DNA of 64,000 nucleotides from Tieghemostelium lacteum (GCA_001606155.1 LODT01000035.1:1416658-1480657), one strand, 5' to 3'; counted from the first letter of the stretch, positions 11,025-23,104 are shown. Notes: generated from the sequence alone by a model not told the origin. Numbers and translations are program-made.

Positions 11025-12785
11025 TTAATTTGGTTTATTTAGAAAATTTCTATTTAAAAGATCCTGAAATATTTGATATTCATTGGGTAGTGGTATTACA
11101 TTTGGAGGATCACCTGCAATACTAGAAATATTAATAATTTTTATGGTATCTAAATGATGTATATTTTCCAATAAGGTTCTTTTATAGAGGTTATATAACT
11201 CCATTCTTGATGTATTGGAATACTTTACCTCAGATTCCATTATCATTGGTGCATTTAACTGAATTGATTTTATATGTTTACATTTATCCACGAATAAAAT
11301 GACCAACTTGAAGACATCACTTGCCCATGTATTAATTTTATATTCATAGGAAAAGTATTGAATATACTGATTGTATGCTAATGCATTGGGTACTGTTGTG
11401 TCTATATATGTACTACTTAGTACATGGGTATGTAGTAACAGGTTTGATAGATGAGGTATACTGGTTTTTATCAATTGTGTAAGTTGTGTTATGGGTACTG
11501 CTTGATGTTGAAATTCCAGTGACTGAATATACTGGTTAGCTTGTAGAGATTCAATAAGTGATTCATAGGAATCAGCTCCGAATCTTTGTTTATTGATAAT
11601 GACTATACTGCTAAGAGTTGGTAAAGAAAGTGATATTACACTAATTAGGTTATCCCATGAGATATAGAATGTATATATCAAAGTTTTTATAGTTAGATGA
11701 GGAAACCTTTGAATAGGGTCTTTAGTATTAAATGTACTTCCATGCATTTCAAAGGTCTTTAACTCTGTAGAACACGCACCACACCAAAAATTAAATATAT
11801 TTTCATATTCAAATTTTGGTGAAATTTCTAGATACTCTATAGTGTGATTAAATATTTTAGTTGACTTTCTGTAAATCATTTTACCTTCGTATTTAAATGA
11901 TTTCAAAACTGTATTTTGGTTCAAACAGTTGGCTAATGATGTACTCTCCATTTGACTTTGTGGTTGTGTTGTTGTCATTTCAAAATTCACTATTGTCCTA
12001 GATGTACCCAATTGTTCAACTACCAAATCATAAGGACGATTAGACACCAAATCAAGTATCAAATATGTAAGTTTTAGTGTATGGATTGACTTTGTAGTTG
12101 CCATTAACTCTATAAGAGATGATGTTTTGACTATTACGAAATCTAAGTGCAATACAGTTAGATTATCAAGTAGTGATAAACTTTCAAGAGACTCTACTAT
12201 AACATGTGTTCTATCTACACCTTTGATTGTAATACTATGCAATTGTTTAAATTTACTGAATAGTCTGTAGAGTAGTGATGCATTTAGATTATCAAGTTTA
12301 AGAATGGTAAAACTCTTTAGTGTCTTAACATCAAGAGGAAATGTCTCTAATGTATCAAATTTATCAGAATTGAATATAGACATTGTCAATTGTTCAAGTT
12401 TATCGTATTTAGAGTAATCGTTCAGTAAATCAAAGTCCTTACCACTATCATCTCTTTTTAAAGTCAATGCTCGTACTAGTGGTACTAGATTGTATTTTTT
12501 TTGTTGATATTCATCATACCATGATGTTCTACTACTATTTAATGTTAAATTAATTTCAAAATTCTCACTATTTAGTATTGGTGATGAAAATGATTGTAAT
12601 AATGGTTCACAATCAATTTGGTACTGAAATGTAAATTTACTATTTCTAAAATCTCTACTCAATAATGTTATCAGCTTATAAACTTTAAATCTATTATCAC
12701 TATTGTCTTCATAGTGATGTTGTAAGTATTTAAATACTTTGGTAATCAATATTTTTGGAAGTTGTAAATTGTTTGTGGTTTGCAT
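11025..12785 (-). CDS. F-box-like/LRR family protein, distant member
   Basis: Single exon, 586 residues. The N-terminus LQLPKILITKVFKYLQHHYE, followed by FKVYKLITLLSRDFRNS, matches the first 55 residues of the cluster at 39.7-47 kb and has the shape of an F-box (LP..I....F.YL.....L..V.R..). The rest is a series of leucine-rich repeat-like strands and helices (LxxLxLxxL spacing). Its C-terminus (YQIFQDLLNRNFL) also matches the family ending. F-box proteins usually link substrates to SKP1-cullin ubiquitin ligases; that role is inferred here. It is the most diverged of the six copies in this window and lies on the opposite strand. Confidence 0.8.
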   Translation of the reverse strand: MQTTNNLQLPKILITKVFKYLQHHYEDNSDNRFKVYKLITLLSRDFRNSKFTFQYQIDCEPLLQSFSSPILNSENFEINLTLNSSRTSWYDEYQQKKYNLVPLVRALTLKRDDSGKDFDLLNDYSKYDKLEQLTMSIFNSDKFDTLETFPLDVKTLKSFTILKLDNLNASLLYRLFSKFKQLHSITIKGVDRTHVIVESLESLSLLDNLTVLHLDFVIVKTSSLIELMATTKSIHTLKLTYLILDLVSNRPYDLVVEQLGTSRTIVNFEMTTTQPQSQMESTSLANCLNQNTVLKSFKYEGKMIYRKSTKIFNHTIEYLEISPKFEYENIFNFWCGACSTELKTFEMHGSTFNTKDPIQRFPHLTIKTLIYTFYISWDNLISVISLSLPTLSSIVIINKQRFGADSYESLIESLQANQYIQSLEFQHQAVPITQLTQLIKTSIPHLSNLLLHTHVLSSTYIDTTVPNALAYNQYIQYFSYEYKINTWASDVFKLVILFVDKCKHIKSIQLNAPMIMESEVKYSNTSRMELYNLYKRTLLENIHHLDTIKIINISSIAGDPPNVIPLPNEYQIFQDLLNRNFLNKPN

Positions 12786-12932
12786 TTTTAAAATTCAAAA
12801 ATAAATGGTAAATAAATTTAAAAAAGATTCAATTAATTTAAATCAAATATCATTTAGAATGAAAACTGAATGATTATAATGAACTTAATATCAATTTAAC
12901 AATTGATTCACTCATAGTGCATTTTACAAATT

Positions 12933-14273
12933 TTATATCAATTAGAATTGGAGATAAAGATTGTCAAAACCCAATAAATGTAAATGAAAATGATTTCACA
13001 TCAATTAAATGTTCATTACCTGGTGGAAATGAAAATGATGAAAATATGATGATTGATATTGATATTGATAATGTAAAGAGTGTCAATTCTTCAACAACAT
13101 TCACCTATAATCTTCCAATTCTATCACAATATCATAATATTGATAATGATAAGATTTCAATCATTGGAAATAATCTCTTCAGTTCAATCAATCATCATCA
13201 ACAATTATCAAATTCAATGGAATTCCAATTGAATTACAAAATCTAAATGAAATCAACAACAAAACATCAATAATTGTTTCATTATCACAATTTGAAACAT
13301 CAAATTTGAATATCAATCAAAGTAATTTGATGAATGGAGATATTCAAGTTTTAACACCAAAATCTAAAATCTCAAATTCACTTCAAATTCGATTGATACC
13401 TTTGATTGAACAAGTTTTTGGTGAAATAAACAAGAATGGAGGTGGGGTCACAATGTTTGGAAAATATTTGAATTTGAAAAGATTCAATTCATCTGAAACA
13501 TCAATCAGAATCATTAATCTTCATGTAATATATTACATTACTATATCGAGAATTACTATATATGTAATCTATTATGCTTACTATAATCTAATAATAATTA
13601 GTAATCTTACTTCCATTTATAGAATATCTGTAATCTCTAAGAAAACTATAAATACTTAAACAATCCTAATAAACAAGACACTTTTAAGAAGAACAATAAT
13701 CTTATAGATTATACAATCTTAATTATATTTCAACTCTTAAATTTATTACTTTGTTATTCACATATATATAATCATTATATCTTTAATCAGCACTATAAAT
13801 TATTACACTTCAAAATTCAACAATTTGTTCAAAATTACAACAATAATATTAATAAAACATCGATTATTTGTCAACATTCACCAACTTCAACAATAAATAA
13901 TAATTATATTCAATTGATAATTGATGATCAACAATCAAACAATAATATTCAAATTAAATTTCAATCACCAATTATCTACACCGCTCAATATCAATATGAT
14001 GAAGATTGATCTAACTTTCATATTTATATCAATGGTGAAAACTTTGGAAAAGATCCATCATTTATTAAATTCAAAATTTCGAATAAATTGATGAATAATC
14101 AATTCATAATCAAATCCATTTCATTTGAAACAATTCATATTGAAACTGATGAATTTCTCTCTGAAAATAATGAAATTTCAATTTTAATCAACAACAAACA
14201 AAGTAATTCAATTTCTTTTGTATTTGGATTATCTCAACTTTCACAAAGTTCAAAATCCTCTTTTCTATTCTAA
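12933..14273 (+). pseudogene. Truncated TIG/IPT-domain gene copy
   Basis: First member of the TIG array. Homology to the next two copies starts abruptly at about 12933, inside the second TIG domain, so the signal-peptide exon, exon 2 and start of exon 3 are missing. The frame is lost near 13190, where one T is absent relative to the downstream copies. A 284 bp solo LTR sits at 13524-13807, and stops occur beyond it. The 3' end (QSSKSSFLF) and its downstream flank match copy 2, so it derives from a copy-2-like gene. Retained stretches are very similar to copies 2 and 3, so the duplication is probably recent. Confidence 0.85.
13519..13812 (+). mobile_element. Solo LTR with 5-bp target duplication
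   Basis: The element is 13524-13807 (284 bp). It begins TGTAATA and ends TATTACA, a 7 bp perfect inverted end in the TG..CA form of LTRs, and is flanked by CTTCA at 13519-13523 and 13808-13812. The same site is intact, with a single CTTCA, in the two downstream TIG copies, giving a direct empty-site comparison. No internal region or second LTR is present, so it is a fossil solo LTR of an LTR retrotransposon of unknown family. Perfect ends and target duplication suggest a fairly young insertion, later than the TIG duplication. Confidence 0.78.
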
Positions 14274-14384
14274 CAATTATATTAACTTTTTTAATATTTT
14301 ATATACTATATTTAATAAATGGAATCGCATAAGTTATTAAAAATAGTAATTAAGGACATTTTTACAAATTTCATAAAATGGATT

Positions 14385-14404
14385 CAACTTGATTCTATTT
14401 TTAG
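14385..14404 (+). promoter_or_regulatory. Conserved upstream block, TIG copy 2
   Basis: CAACTTGATTCTATTTTTAG lies about 55 bp before the ATG of copy 2 and recurs identically before copy 3. It was carried along in the duplicated unit and could be a promoter element. Confidence 0.35.
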
Positions 14405-14459
14405 ATTGTTAATTTTTTTTTATACAAATTTAAATCAATTTTTATTTTATCATTTTAAA

Positions 14460-16646
14460 ATGAAAAAATCCAATATTATCTTTTTAATTTTTATTTTATC
14501 ACCTATATATTCACAAATTACTGATATAGATACTACAAATAATGAAACTCACTTAGAAATTGTAATAAATTATGCTCAACCAATCATTATTACAGAAATC
14601 AAAACAGATAAAAGTAATCAAAGTTATATCCCAAATTGTATAAACTCCTTTCCATTAAAGTGTACAATTCAACTTACCTTCCATTCACAATCAGAAACAT
14701 ATAAATTCATAGATTCACTGAACCCTAATATTTTTGAAGAATATATAATTTTACGAAATAAATATAATCTTCATGTTGTACAAAACCCAAAACCTGGAAA
14801 TATCTCAAATCTACAATTATATGGATTATATTTTCAACCATACTTTTTGGGTGGAAAAAATTATGATTTATCAATTATCATAACTAGCATGGGTCAGAAT
14901 ATTACTTATAAAAGTTCTCAAGGAAATATTGAATTTATAAATTCAACAAACTTCCAAGTTTCAGTTTCGGATTCAGTTGGTATCATTAATATATTTATAT
15001 CTCAATCATTGTATCAGCAACAATTAATATCAAATTTCCAAGGTAATTGATAAATATCTATTATTAATTTTATAAATATTTTAACTTTAATTTTGATATA
15101 GAACCTATAATTCGATCAATATCATTACAGGATAATAAATTTATAATTAATGGTGATAATTTTGGAAATTCAATTTTTTCAAATGTATCTGAAATCACAT
15201 TGAATTCAATTATTCAAGATAAATCATCTTATTTAGATTATCAAAATGATAGAATAATAATTACCTCTCCTGAGAGTAAATTTTCAAACAGATATCAATT
15301 TGATATTTCAATTGCCAATGTATCTCTAAATAATTCATTTGTTTATGAAATAAGTAAGTTGATAATATTTGATATCGTCTTTATTATTCAAATCGATTAA
15401 TTTTTATAAAGAACCAGAGATTTTTAATTATTCAGCATTATCTTATATTGGTGGATCAATAACAATATTTGGAAATCATTTAAATTGTAAAAGATTTGAT
15501 AATTCATCTTCAGTTATATCAATTAAAATTGGAGATAAAGATTGTCAAAACCCAATAAATGTAAATGAAAATGATTTCACATCAATTAAATGTTCATTAC
15601 CTGGTGGAAATGAAAATGATGAAAATATGATGATTGATATTGATATTGATAATGTAAAAAGTGTCAATTCTTCAACAACATTCACCTATAACATTCCAAT
15701 TATATCACAATATCATAATATTGATAATGATAAGATATCAATCATTGGAAATAATCTCTTCAGTTCAATTCAATCATCTTCAACAATTATCAAATTCAAT
15801 GGAATTCCAATTGAATTACAACATCTAAATGAAATCAACAACAAAACATCATTAATTGTTTCATTATCTCAATTTGAAACATCAAATTTGAATATCAATC
15901 AAAGTAATTTGATGAATGGAGATATTCAAGTTTTAACACCAAAATCTAAAATCTCAAATTCACTTCAAATTCGATTGATACCTTTGATTGAACAAGTTGT
16001 TGGTGAAATAAACAAGAATGGAGGTGAAATCACAATAATTGGAAAATATTTGAATTTGAAAAGATTCAATTCATCTGAAACTTCAATCAGAATTATTAAT
16101 CTTCAAAATTCAACAATTTGTTCAAAATTACAACAATCAAATAATATTAATAATAAAACATCGATTATTTGTCAACATTCACCAACATCAACAATAAATA
16201 ATAATAATATACAATTGATAATTGATGATCAACAATCAAACAATAATATTCAAATTGAATTTCAATCACCAATTATCTACACTGCTCAATATCAATATGA
16301 TAAAGATAATTCATCTAAAATACAGATTTATATCAAAGGTGAAAATTTTGGAAATGATCCATCATTACTTCAATTCAAAATTTCGAATGAATTAATGAAT
16401 AATAATCAATTCATAATCATTTCAATTTCATTTGAAACAATACAAATTGAAACCTATTATATACTCTCGGAAAATAATGAAATTTCAATTCTCATTAACA
16501 ACAAACAGAGTAATTCTAATTCTGTTGTATTTGAATCATTACTTATTTCTCAAAGTTCAAAATCTTCATTTTCTTTTCTAACTATTACATTAACATATAT
16601 ATTTTATATTTTAATTTATTTAATAAAAGGAAATCTAAGTTATTAA
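14460..16646 (+). CDS. TIG/IPT-repeat surface protein, short-tailed (copy 2)
   Basis: Three exons: 14460-15042, 15102-15353 and 15412-16646 (689 residues). The ATG is chosen because it starts a signal peptide, MKKSNIIFLIFILSPIYSQ. After an N-terminal beta-rich region of about 175 residues come about five TIG/IPT (E-set) immunoglobulin-like domains, recognisable by the G-x-x-I-T-I-F/I-G-x-x-L/F strands such as GGSITIFGNHLN and GGEITIIGKYLN. Many N-x-S/T sites suggest glycosylation. It ends in SSKSSFSF, a hydrophobic stretch and KGNLSY, which could be a GPI-attachment signal or a membrane anchor with almost no cytoplasmic tail. The architecture matches the Tgr family of Dictyostelium (TgrB1/TgrC1), which mediates adhesion and self-recognition; orthology is not shown. 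Confidence 0.85.
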
Positions 16647-16695
16647 AAATAGTATTTTGGACATTTTACAATTTTACAAAAAGCTAAAAAGGAAT

Positions 16696-16715
16696 CAACT
16701 TGATTCTATTTTTAG
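16696..16715 (+). promoter_or_regulatory. Conserved upstream block, TIG copy 3
   Basis: Identical 20 bp block to 14385-14404, about 60 bp before the ATG of copy 3. It lies in the duplicated 3'-flank/promoter segment. Confidence 0.35.
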
Positions 16716-16774
16716 ATTGAAAATTTTTTTTTAACAAATTCATTTAAATTTAGTGTTATTTGATAATTTTTGAA

Positions 16775-19298
16775 ATGAAAAAATCCTATATAATCTATAT
16801 AATATTTATTTTATCACCTATATATTCACAAATTATTGACATAGATACTCCAAAAGTTAATAATGAAACTCACTTAGAAATTTTTGTATTTTATGAACAA
16901 CCAATCAATATAACAGAAATCAAAACAGATAAAACTAATCAAAGTTATATCCCAAATTGTATAAACTCCTCTCCTCCTTTAAAGTGTACAATTCAACTTA
17001 CCATATATTCACAAACAGAAAAATATAAATTCATAGATTCCCTTAACCCGACAATTTTTGAACGATATATTTATTTACCAAACAAATATAATCTTTATGT
17101 AGTTCAAAACCCAAAACCAGGAAATATCTCAAATCTGCAATTTTATGGATTATATTTTCAACCATACTTTTTGGGTGGAATATTTTATGATTTATCAATT
17201 ATCTTAACTAGCATGGGTCGAAATTTAACTTATAAAAGTTCACAAGGAAATATTGAATTTATAAATACTACTAACTTTCAAGTTTCAGTTCCGGATTCAG
17301 TTGGTTTAATTAATATATTTATATCCCAATTATCTTTTCAGCAACAATTAAACTCAAATTTCCAAGGTAATTGATAAATAACTATTATTAATTTTATCAA
17401 TATTTTAACTTTAATTTTCATATAGAACCTATAATCGGATCAATATCATTACAGGATAATAGATTTTTAATTGATGGTGATAATTTTGGAAATTCAATAT
17501 TTTCAAATATATCTGAAATCAAATTGAATTCTATTGTTCAAGATAAATCATCATATTTAGATTATCAAAATGATAGAATTATACTTTCCACTTCTTTTGA
17601 AAGTAAATATTCAAACAGTTATCAATTTGATATTTCAATTGCCAATGTATCACTAAATAATTCATTTGTTTATGAAATAAGTAAGTTGATAATATTTGAT
17701 ATCATCTTTATTTATTCTAATTGATTAATTTTTAAAAAGAACCAGAGATTGATAATGTTTCAGCATTATCGTATATTGGTGGATCAATAACAATATTTGG
17801 AAATCATTTAAATTGTAAAAGATTTGATAATTCATCTTCAGTTGTATCAATTAAAATTGGAGATAAATATTGTCAAAACCCAATAAATATAGATGAAAAT
17901 GATTTCACATCAATTAAATGTTCATTACCTGGTGGAAATGAAAATGATGAAAATATGATGATTGATATTGATATTGATAATGTAAAAAGTGTCAATTCTT
18001 CAACAACATTCACCTATAATCTTCCAATTCTATCACAATATCATAATATTGATAATGATAAGATTTCAATCATTGGAAATAATCTCTTCAGTTCAATTCA
18101 ATCATCATCAACAATTATCAAATTCAATGGAATCCCAATTGAATTACAAAATCTAAATGAAATCAACAACAAAACATCATTAATTGTTTCATTATCACAA
18201 TTTGAAACATCAAATTTGAATATCAATCAAATTAATTTGATGAATGGAGATATTCAAGTTTTAACACCAAAATCTAAAATCTCAAATTCACTTCAAATTC
18301 GATTGATACCATTGATTGAACAAGTTGTTGGTGAAATAAACAAGAATGGAGGTGAAATCACAATAATTGGAAAATATTTGAATTTGAAAAGATTCAATTC
18401 AACTGAAACATCAATCAGAATCATTAATCTTCAAAATTCAACAATTTGTTCAAAATTACAACAATCAAATAATATTAATAATAAAACATCGATTATTTGT
18501 CAACATTCACCAACATCAAATGTAAATAATAATAATATACAAATGATAATTGATGATCAACAATCTAACAATAATATTCAAATTGAATTTCAATCACCAA
18601 TTATCTACACAGTTCAATATCAATATGATAAAGATGATTCATCTAAAATTCATATTTATATTAATGGTGAAAACTTTGGAAATGATCCATCATTACTTCA
18701 ATTCAAAATTTCTAATGAATTGGTCAACAATAATCAATTCATAATCAAATCAATTTCATTTGAAAAAATTCAAATAGAAACTGATGATATTAGTGCTACT
18801 AGTGATATAAGTATTATCATTAACAACAAAACAAGTAACAGTATATCAATTGAATTTAGTAAACCAGTAGATGAGAAATCTAAAATTTCAACAGGGATTA
18901 TAATAGCCATTGTATTGTCTATATCACTATTCTTATTGTCTATTATAGTAGTTAGTATTCTGATAAAAAAAAGAAGAGAAAAGAGAAAATTAGTTCATGA
19001 TAAAGTGGAAAGTAAGGAACCATCCAATCCAAGTGTAGAATTGAAAGACTTGTCTAAAAGTAATTCAAATGTTTCCTTATCAGTTGATCATAAACCACTA
19101 ACATCACCAGTAGTCCCTGAAAATTCTAAAACTGAAATATTTAAAGAGAAATCAGTAGCTGAACATTCACTTGGAGTTAAAAATCTTTCAAAGGACAATA
19201 ACTCTTATAATGAATTTGGAGATGTTGTATTCTCAACAAGTGAAGCCAATGAATTTCAAACTGGATACTCAAAACAACCAACCAATTCAAAAAAATAA
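16775..19298 (+). CDS. TIG/IPT-repeat transmembrane receptor (copy 3)
   Basis: Three exons: 16775-17366, 17426-17680 and 17740-19298 (801 residues), with the same intron positions as copy 2. Signal peptide MKKSYIIYIIFILSPIYSQ, an N-terminal beta-rich domain, then about five TIG/IPT domains nearly identical to copy 2 through most of exon 3. From about 18780 the two genes part. Copy 3 continues into a single transmembrane helix (TGIIIAIVLSISLFLLSIIV), a KKRREKRK stop-transfer and a Ser/Lys/Glu-rich cytoplasmic tail of about 110 residues. This is the layout of a signalling-competent Tgr-type receptor. The tail contains no enzyme domain, so signalling would need partners. The family match is by architecture, and Tgr genes evolve quickly. 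Confidence 0.88.
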
Positions 19299-19490
19299 TA
19301 TAATTCATTAAACCTAATTCTGGTCATTCTATGTTATAATAAATGTATATTTTTATTTAAAAAGTTATAAAATACAATTTGTTAATAGTAATAATTATGA
19401 TTTGAAAATAGGATATTTATAAATAGATATTGAATATATATTTTGATTTAAAAATTGGATATAGATAAATATAAATGGATAGTTTTAAAA

Positions 19491-19520
19491 TAGATATAGA
19501 TAGATATAGATAGATAGATG
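19491..19520 (+). repeat. GATA/GATATA microsatellite
   Basis: Short run of TAGATA and TAGA units between the 3' ends of the TIG receptor gene and the Sel1-repeat gene. Simple slippage repeat. Confidence 0.7.
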
Positions 19521-19546
19521 ACAGTGTAGGTAGAAAAGGGCAAGAT

Positions 19547-22500
19547 TTACTTGGAAGGGGTTTCAAAAAATTTTACATGAGGGAACTTGGCTTGGTACTT
19601 TTTCAAAATGGAATCACTTTTGTAAGCAATTTTGTTGATATGGTCTAAGGCTTTAACAATGTCCTCTTCAGAGGACTCTGGATGCATGATTTTTTCAATT
19701 TTTGAACAGTACTCTTGGTAGATTGGGTTTTTGGGATTATTTTCAAAGGCTTTGGTAAAGAATACATTGGCCAATCCAAAGTTTTGTTCTTCGGTATGAC
19801 CACGAAGATGAATGAGAGCAACTCCAATGAACCCATTAAGGTATCCTCTGTAACCAGCAATTTCAAATAGAGATCTAGCTTTCTGATAGTCTCTATTACA
19901 ACCTAGACCATAGTAATAGTAGCTACCTAATGTCAATAGTGATGATGTGGTGTTATTGGAACATGCTCTTTCATGATAGATAAAGCTCTGGTCATAATCA
20001 TGTGCCATAGCATACAGTTCACCAATTTTGGTATAAACTTTTCTAGATTGTTCAGAAAATTCATCAAATGTAGTTATGGAAATGTATTCAAGTAACCAAT
20101 TTAGAGCATCTACAGTTACCTTATCATTTTTAGATAAAATAGTACCAACTAATCTGAATGCCTCTACACTACCAGCTTTAGCAGCTTTAATTCCATAGTA
20201 TAAAGCTTCTGGTGCACTTTGATGTACACCCTTTCCAAGCATATAAGCACATGCAATCTATATATTATATTAATATTAATATATTAAAGTATAATAAGAA
20301 TTATATATACATACTAAATAGAGAGCTCTAGGGTTTCCATTTCCTGCAGCTTTTTTGTAACATGATAGAGCACTTTTGTAATCATTTTTTAACTCATGAA
20401 GTGTACCAACGAAGGTTACAGTAGGTGGATGAATGGATTTTCTACATGTGATCATTGCAACCCTAACTGCTTCTTCTTTATCGTTTTGACTATAGTTCTG
20501 ATAGAATCTGTCAAATATTCCGATGAATTCTATATCATCTACAGAAGTACCATTGTTTTTAGAGGATAAGAATGAAGACTCTTGGAAGATGTGCTCTGGT
20601 TTTGGAACTGGATATTTCTTACTTTTGAATAGGTTACTAACAGTTTCAAAGAATGATAATTTACTGTCTTGTGATTTTAGTGATCTTGAAGCTAAAGATG
20701 ATCCAAGAGAACTGATATCCAATGATGATGATTCAAGTTTCTGAGGTAGAGAGCTTGGAACATAAGATGAAGTAAACTTCTTTTGCTGTGGAATAAATGA
20801 AGATGTAGGTTGAACATATTGTTGCTGTTGTTTTTGTTGTTGTTTTTGTTGATATTGTTGAGCAGCCTCTTTTAATTTCATTGAAATATTATTATTAATA
20901 TTCTCAAAGATATTCAAGGTACTGGAATTGGATTGTAAATGATGGGATTCATCCAATAGAGTGAATGTTGTTGGCAATGAGTTATTATCAGGTTGGAAAT
21001 AAGCACCTCTTTTAAATGATAATGGACCTGTTGAAACATACTGTTCACTCTCTGGACTGATATAAGAAGTTGGTTTTTCTTTTGTATTTTCAGAGTATAC
21101 ATAGACAGGTTTGATAAATCTATCAGGTACCGGTGTTCTGATAATCTCTAGTTCTTCTTCAGATAACAGTGAAAATATATCAATAGTGGGTACAGGTAAC
21201 ATTCCATTTTTCTGATTGGCACTAGTAGTATTTTTAATTGGTATATCAATTAAAAGACCAACACCTTCCATAGCATCTAGACGTCTGAACCCATTGATAA
21301 CTAGTTTTTGTAGTGCGGCATCATTGGTAAATTCAGCTGCTTTTTTAAAGAATATACGAGCTTTTTTGAAACAACGTGGGAAGGTGGCATGTCCTTCAAA
21401 ATACATTTCACCAATTGCGTATATAGCCAATGGTTCTTCATAACTTGCAGCTCTGAGGTAATATTTATAGGCCTCGAATGGTCTAGGATTTACAGTATCA
21501 AAACGTATACAATTACCAATATCATAGAGAGCTCTGTAGTATTTCAAATCAAGAGTTTTCTTAAACCATACTATAGCATCTATGAAATTCTTTCTTTTGT
21601 AATAACAGTATTGGCCTAGTGCATAAGAAGCAGTTGCATGATTTTTTGAAGATGCTTTAGTGAATAGTTCAATGGCTTTTTTGATATCAGCTTGTACACC
21701 AATTCCATGACTAAGACATAAAGCAAATTCAAATTGACCTGGTGGACAGTTCATATTGGAACTTGACTCAAAGAGAGATGCAGCTTTGGCTAAGTTACGC
21801 TTTAATACACCTGGTAAACCATCTTTGTAAATGGTACCTAGGAAATAGAGTGCATAAGGATTTCTATTGGCAGCAGCATATTCAGCCATTTCTCTAACTT
21901 TCTTGAGATTAGGTTCAACTCTATCAGGACCTTTTCCAACACCTTTAAGTATCTTGGCAACCATAATCATAGAATCAACATTACCAAACTCAGCAGCATC
22001 CATATAGAATTGTAGTGCAGCTTTGTATCTACGTTGTCTGAGTAGTTTATCAGCTTCCTCTTTTGAAGAAAGACATAATTCAGGTTTTTTAGCAATAACT
22101 GCAAATATTTGATCAAATCTAGTATCTAGAAGTTGATTGGAATAGCTCCATTTAAGTCTTGGTTTTTCTTCTCCAGTTTCATTATTCTTAACAGGAGGTA
22201 AACTAGGATCATAATAATCACAAACATTTTCAACAGTTGCACCAGTTGTTATACTTTGTATACAATCTTCTTCATTTTCATCAAGATTTTTATCAGTAGG
22301 TTTTGGTATTGGAATATCACTTAAACATTCACTTTTGGTAGATGAGCTTGTTGTTGTTGTTGTAGTTGTAGTTGTAGTTGTAGTTGTTGTTTTAGAATCT
22401 TTTACAACTGTATTATTAGATTCTGTTGTATCAGTTGATACTGATGCCTTTGTAGTAGCTTGCAATGATGTTGAGGATTCACCAGAAATATCAGTAGCAG

Positions 22501-23104
22501 TGGAGGTAGTATCAAAAGCAGCAGTTGATGTTGTTGATGTAGTTGTAGTTGTTGGAATTTGATTATTTAAATTTTGTTTAATTGTGTTTAATAGAGGTAG
22601 TTCAGAACTTTTAGGTGGTGAATTAGATAGAATATCAATTTTTATAGACTGTTGAGAACCCATATGAATTGATATAGGTGATTTAGATATTGGTGATTTT
22701 GAAATTGGTGATTTTGATATTGGTGATTTTGAAATTGGTAATTTTGTATTAATTGTTCTATTATTAATTTTAATATTATTAAGATTTTTACTGTTACTTC
22801 TTAGAATAGGTTGTGGTGATAGATGTAGTTTAGAAGTTGGTATAGATTCAAGTGTGTGTGTTGAATCATGTTCATTACAAGATGTGCAAATGACTAGATT
22901 ACAAGCCCAACAAACTTTAAAATTCAAGTCATGCTTTTCACATTTCATAGTGAGGAGAAACTGAAAGCTTCTGTAACGGTGTTCTCTATGATCTCTAAAA
23001 CACTCTGTGCATAATCCTTTGGTACATGAACAACCAAATCCTATAGGTTTATAATGATCTCTACAGTGGTAGGGTTTATGACCATTGTTTAGAAGGTTAT
23101 TCAT
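19547..23104 (-). CDS. B-box and Sel1-repeat protein
   Basis: Two exons on the minus strand, 23104-20315 and 20257-19547, joined in phase 0 (1166 residues). The N-terminus holds two B-box-like zinc fingers. The first is C14-x2-H17, C25, C27, C32, C35, H39, H42; the second is C55-x2-H58, C65, C68, C73, C76, H79, H83. There is no RING or coiled coil, so it is not a TRIM protein. A Ser/Thr-rich linker with a poly-Thr run and an SKSPI repeat follows. Then come two blocks of Sel1-like repeats (about residues 355-620 and 865-1140), marked by A-x-x-x-L-G-x-x-Y and A-x-x-x-F/Y-x-x-A-A motifs. The splice falls inside a repeat and keeps it in register. Sel1 repeats act as scaffolds, as in HRD3. Partners are unknown. 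Confidence 0.87.
22665..22746 (-). repeat. 15-bp coding tandem repeat (SKSPI)
   Basis: About five units of an ISKSP-type 15 bp repeat in the linker of the B-box/Sel1 protein. Each unit has an SP site that a proline-directed kinase could use. Confidence 0.75.

Noticed and set aside
14319-14459. N-terminal extension of TIG copy 2 starting MESHKLLK
   Set aside because: The sequence is the duplicated 3' flank of the broken copy; the signal peptide begins at the ATG at 14460, matching copy 3.
22335-22562. Valine-rich reading frame on the plus strand
   Set aside because: It is the complement of the poly-Thr and Ser/Thr linker of the B-box/Sel1 gene; composition alone explains it.
22665-22746. Regular 15-bp repeats resembling a repeat array
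   Set aside because: The units are in frame, contiguous and encode SKSPI; there are no spacers, so this is not CRISPR-like.
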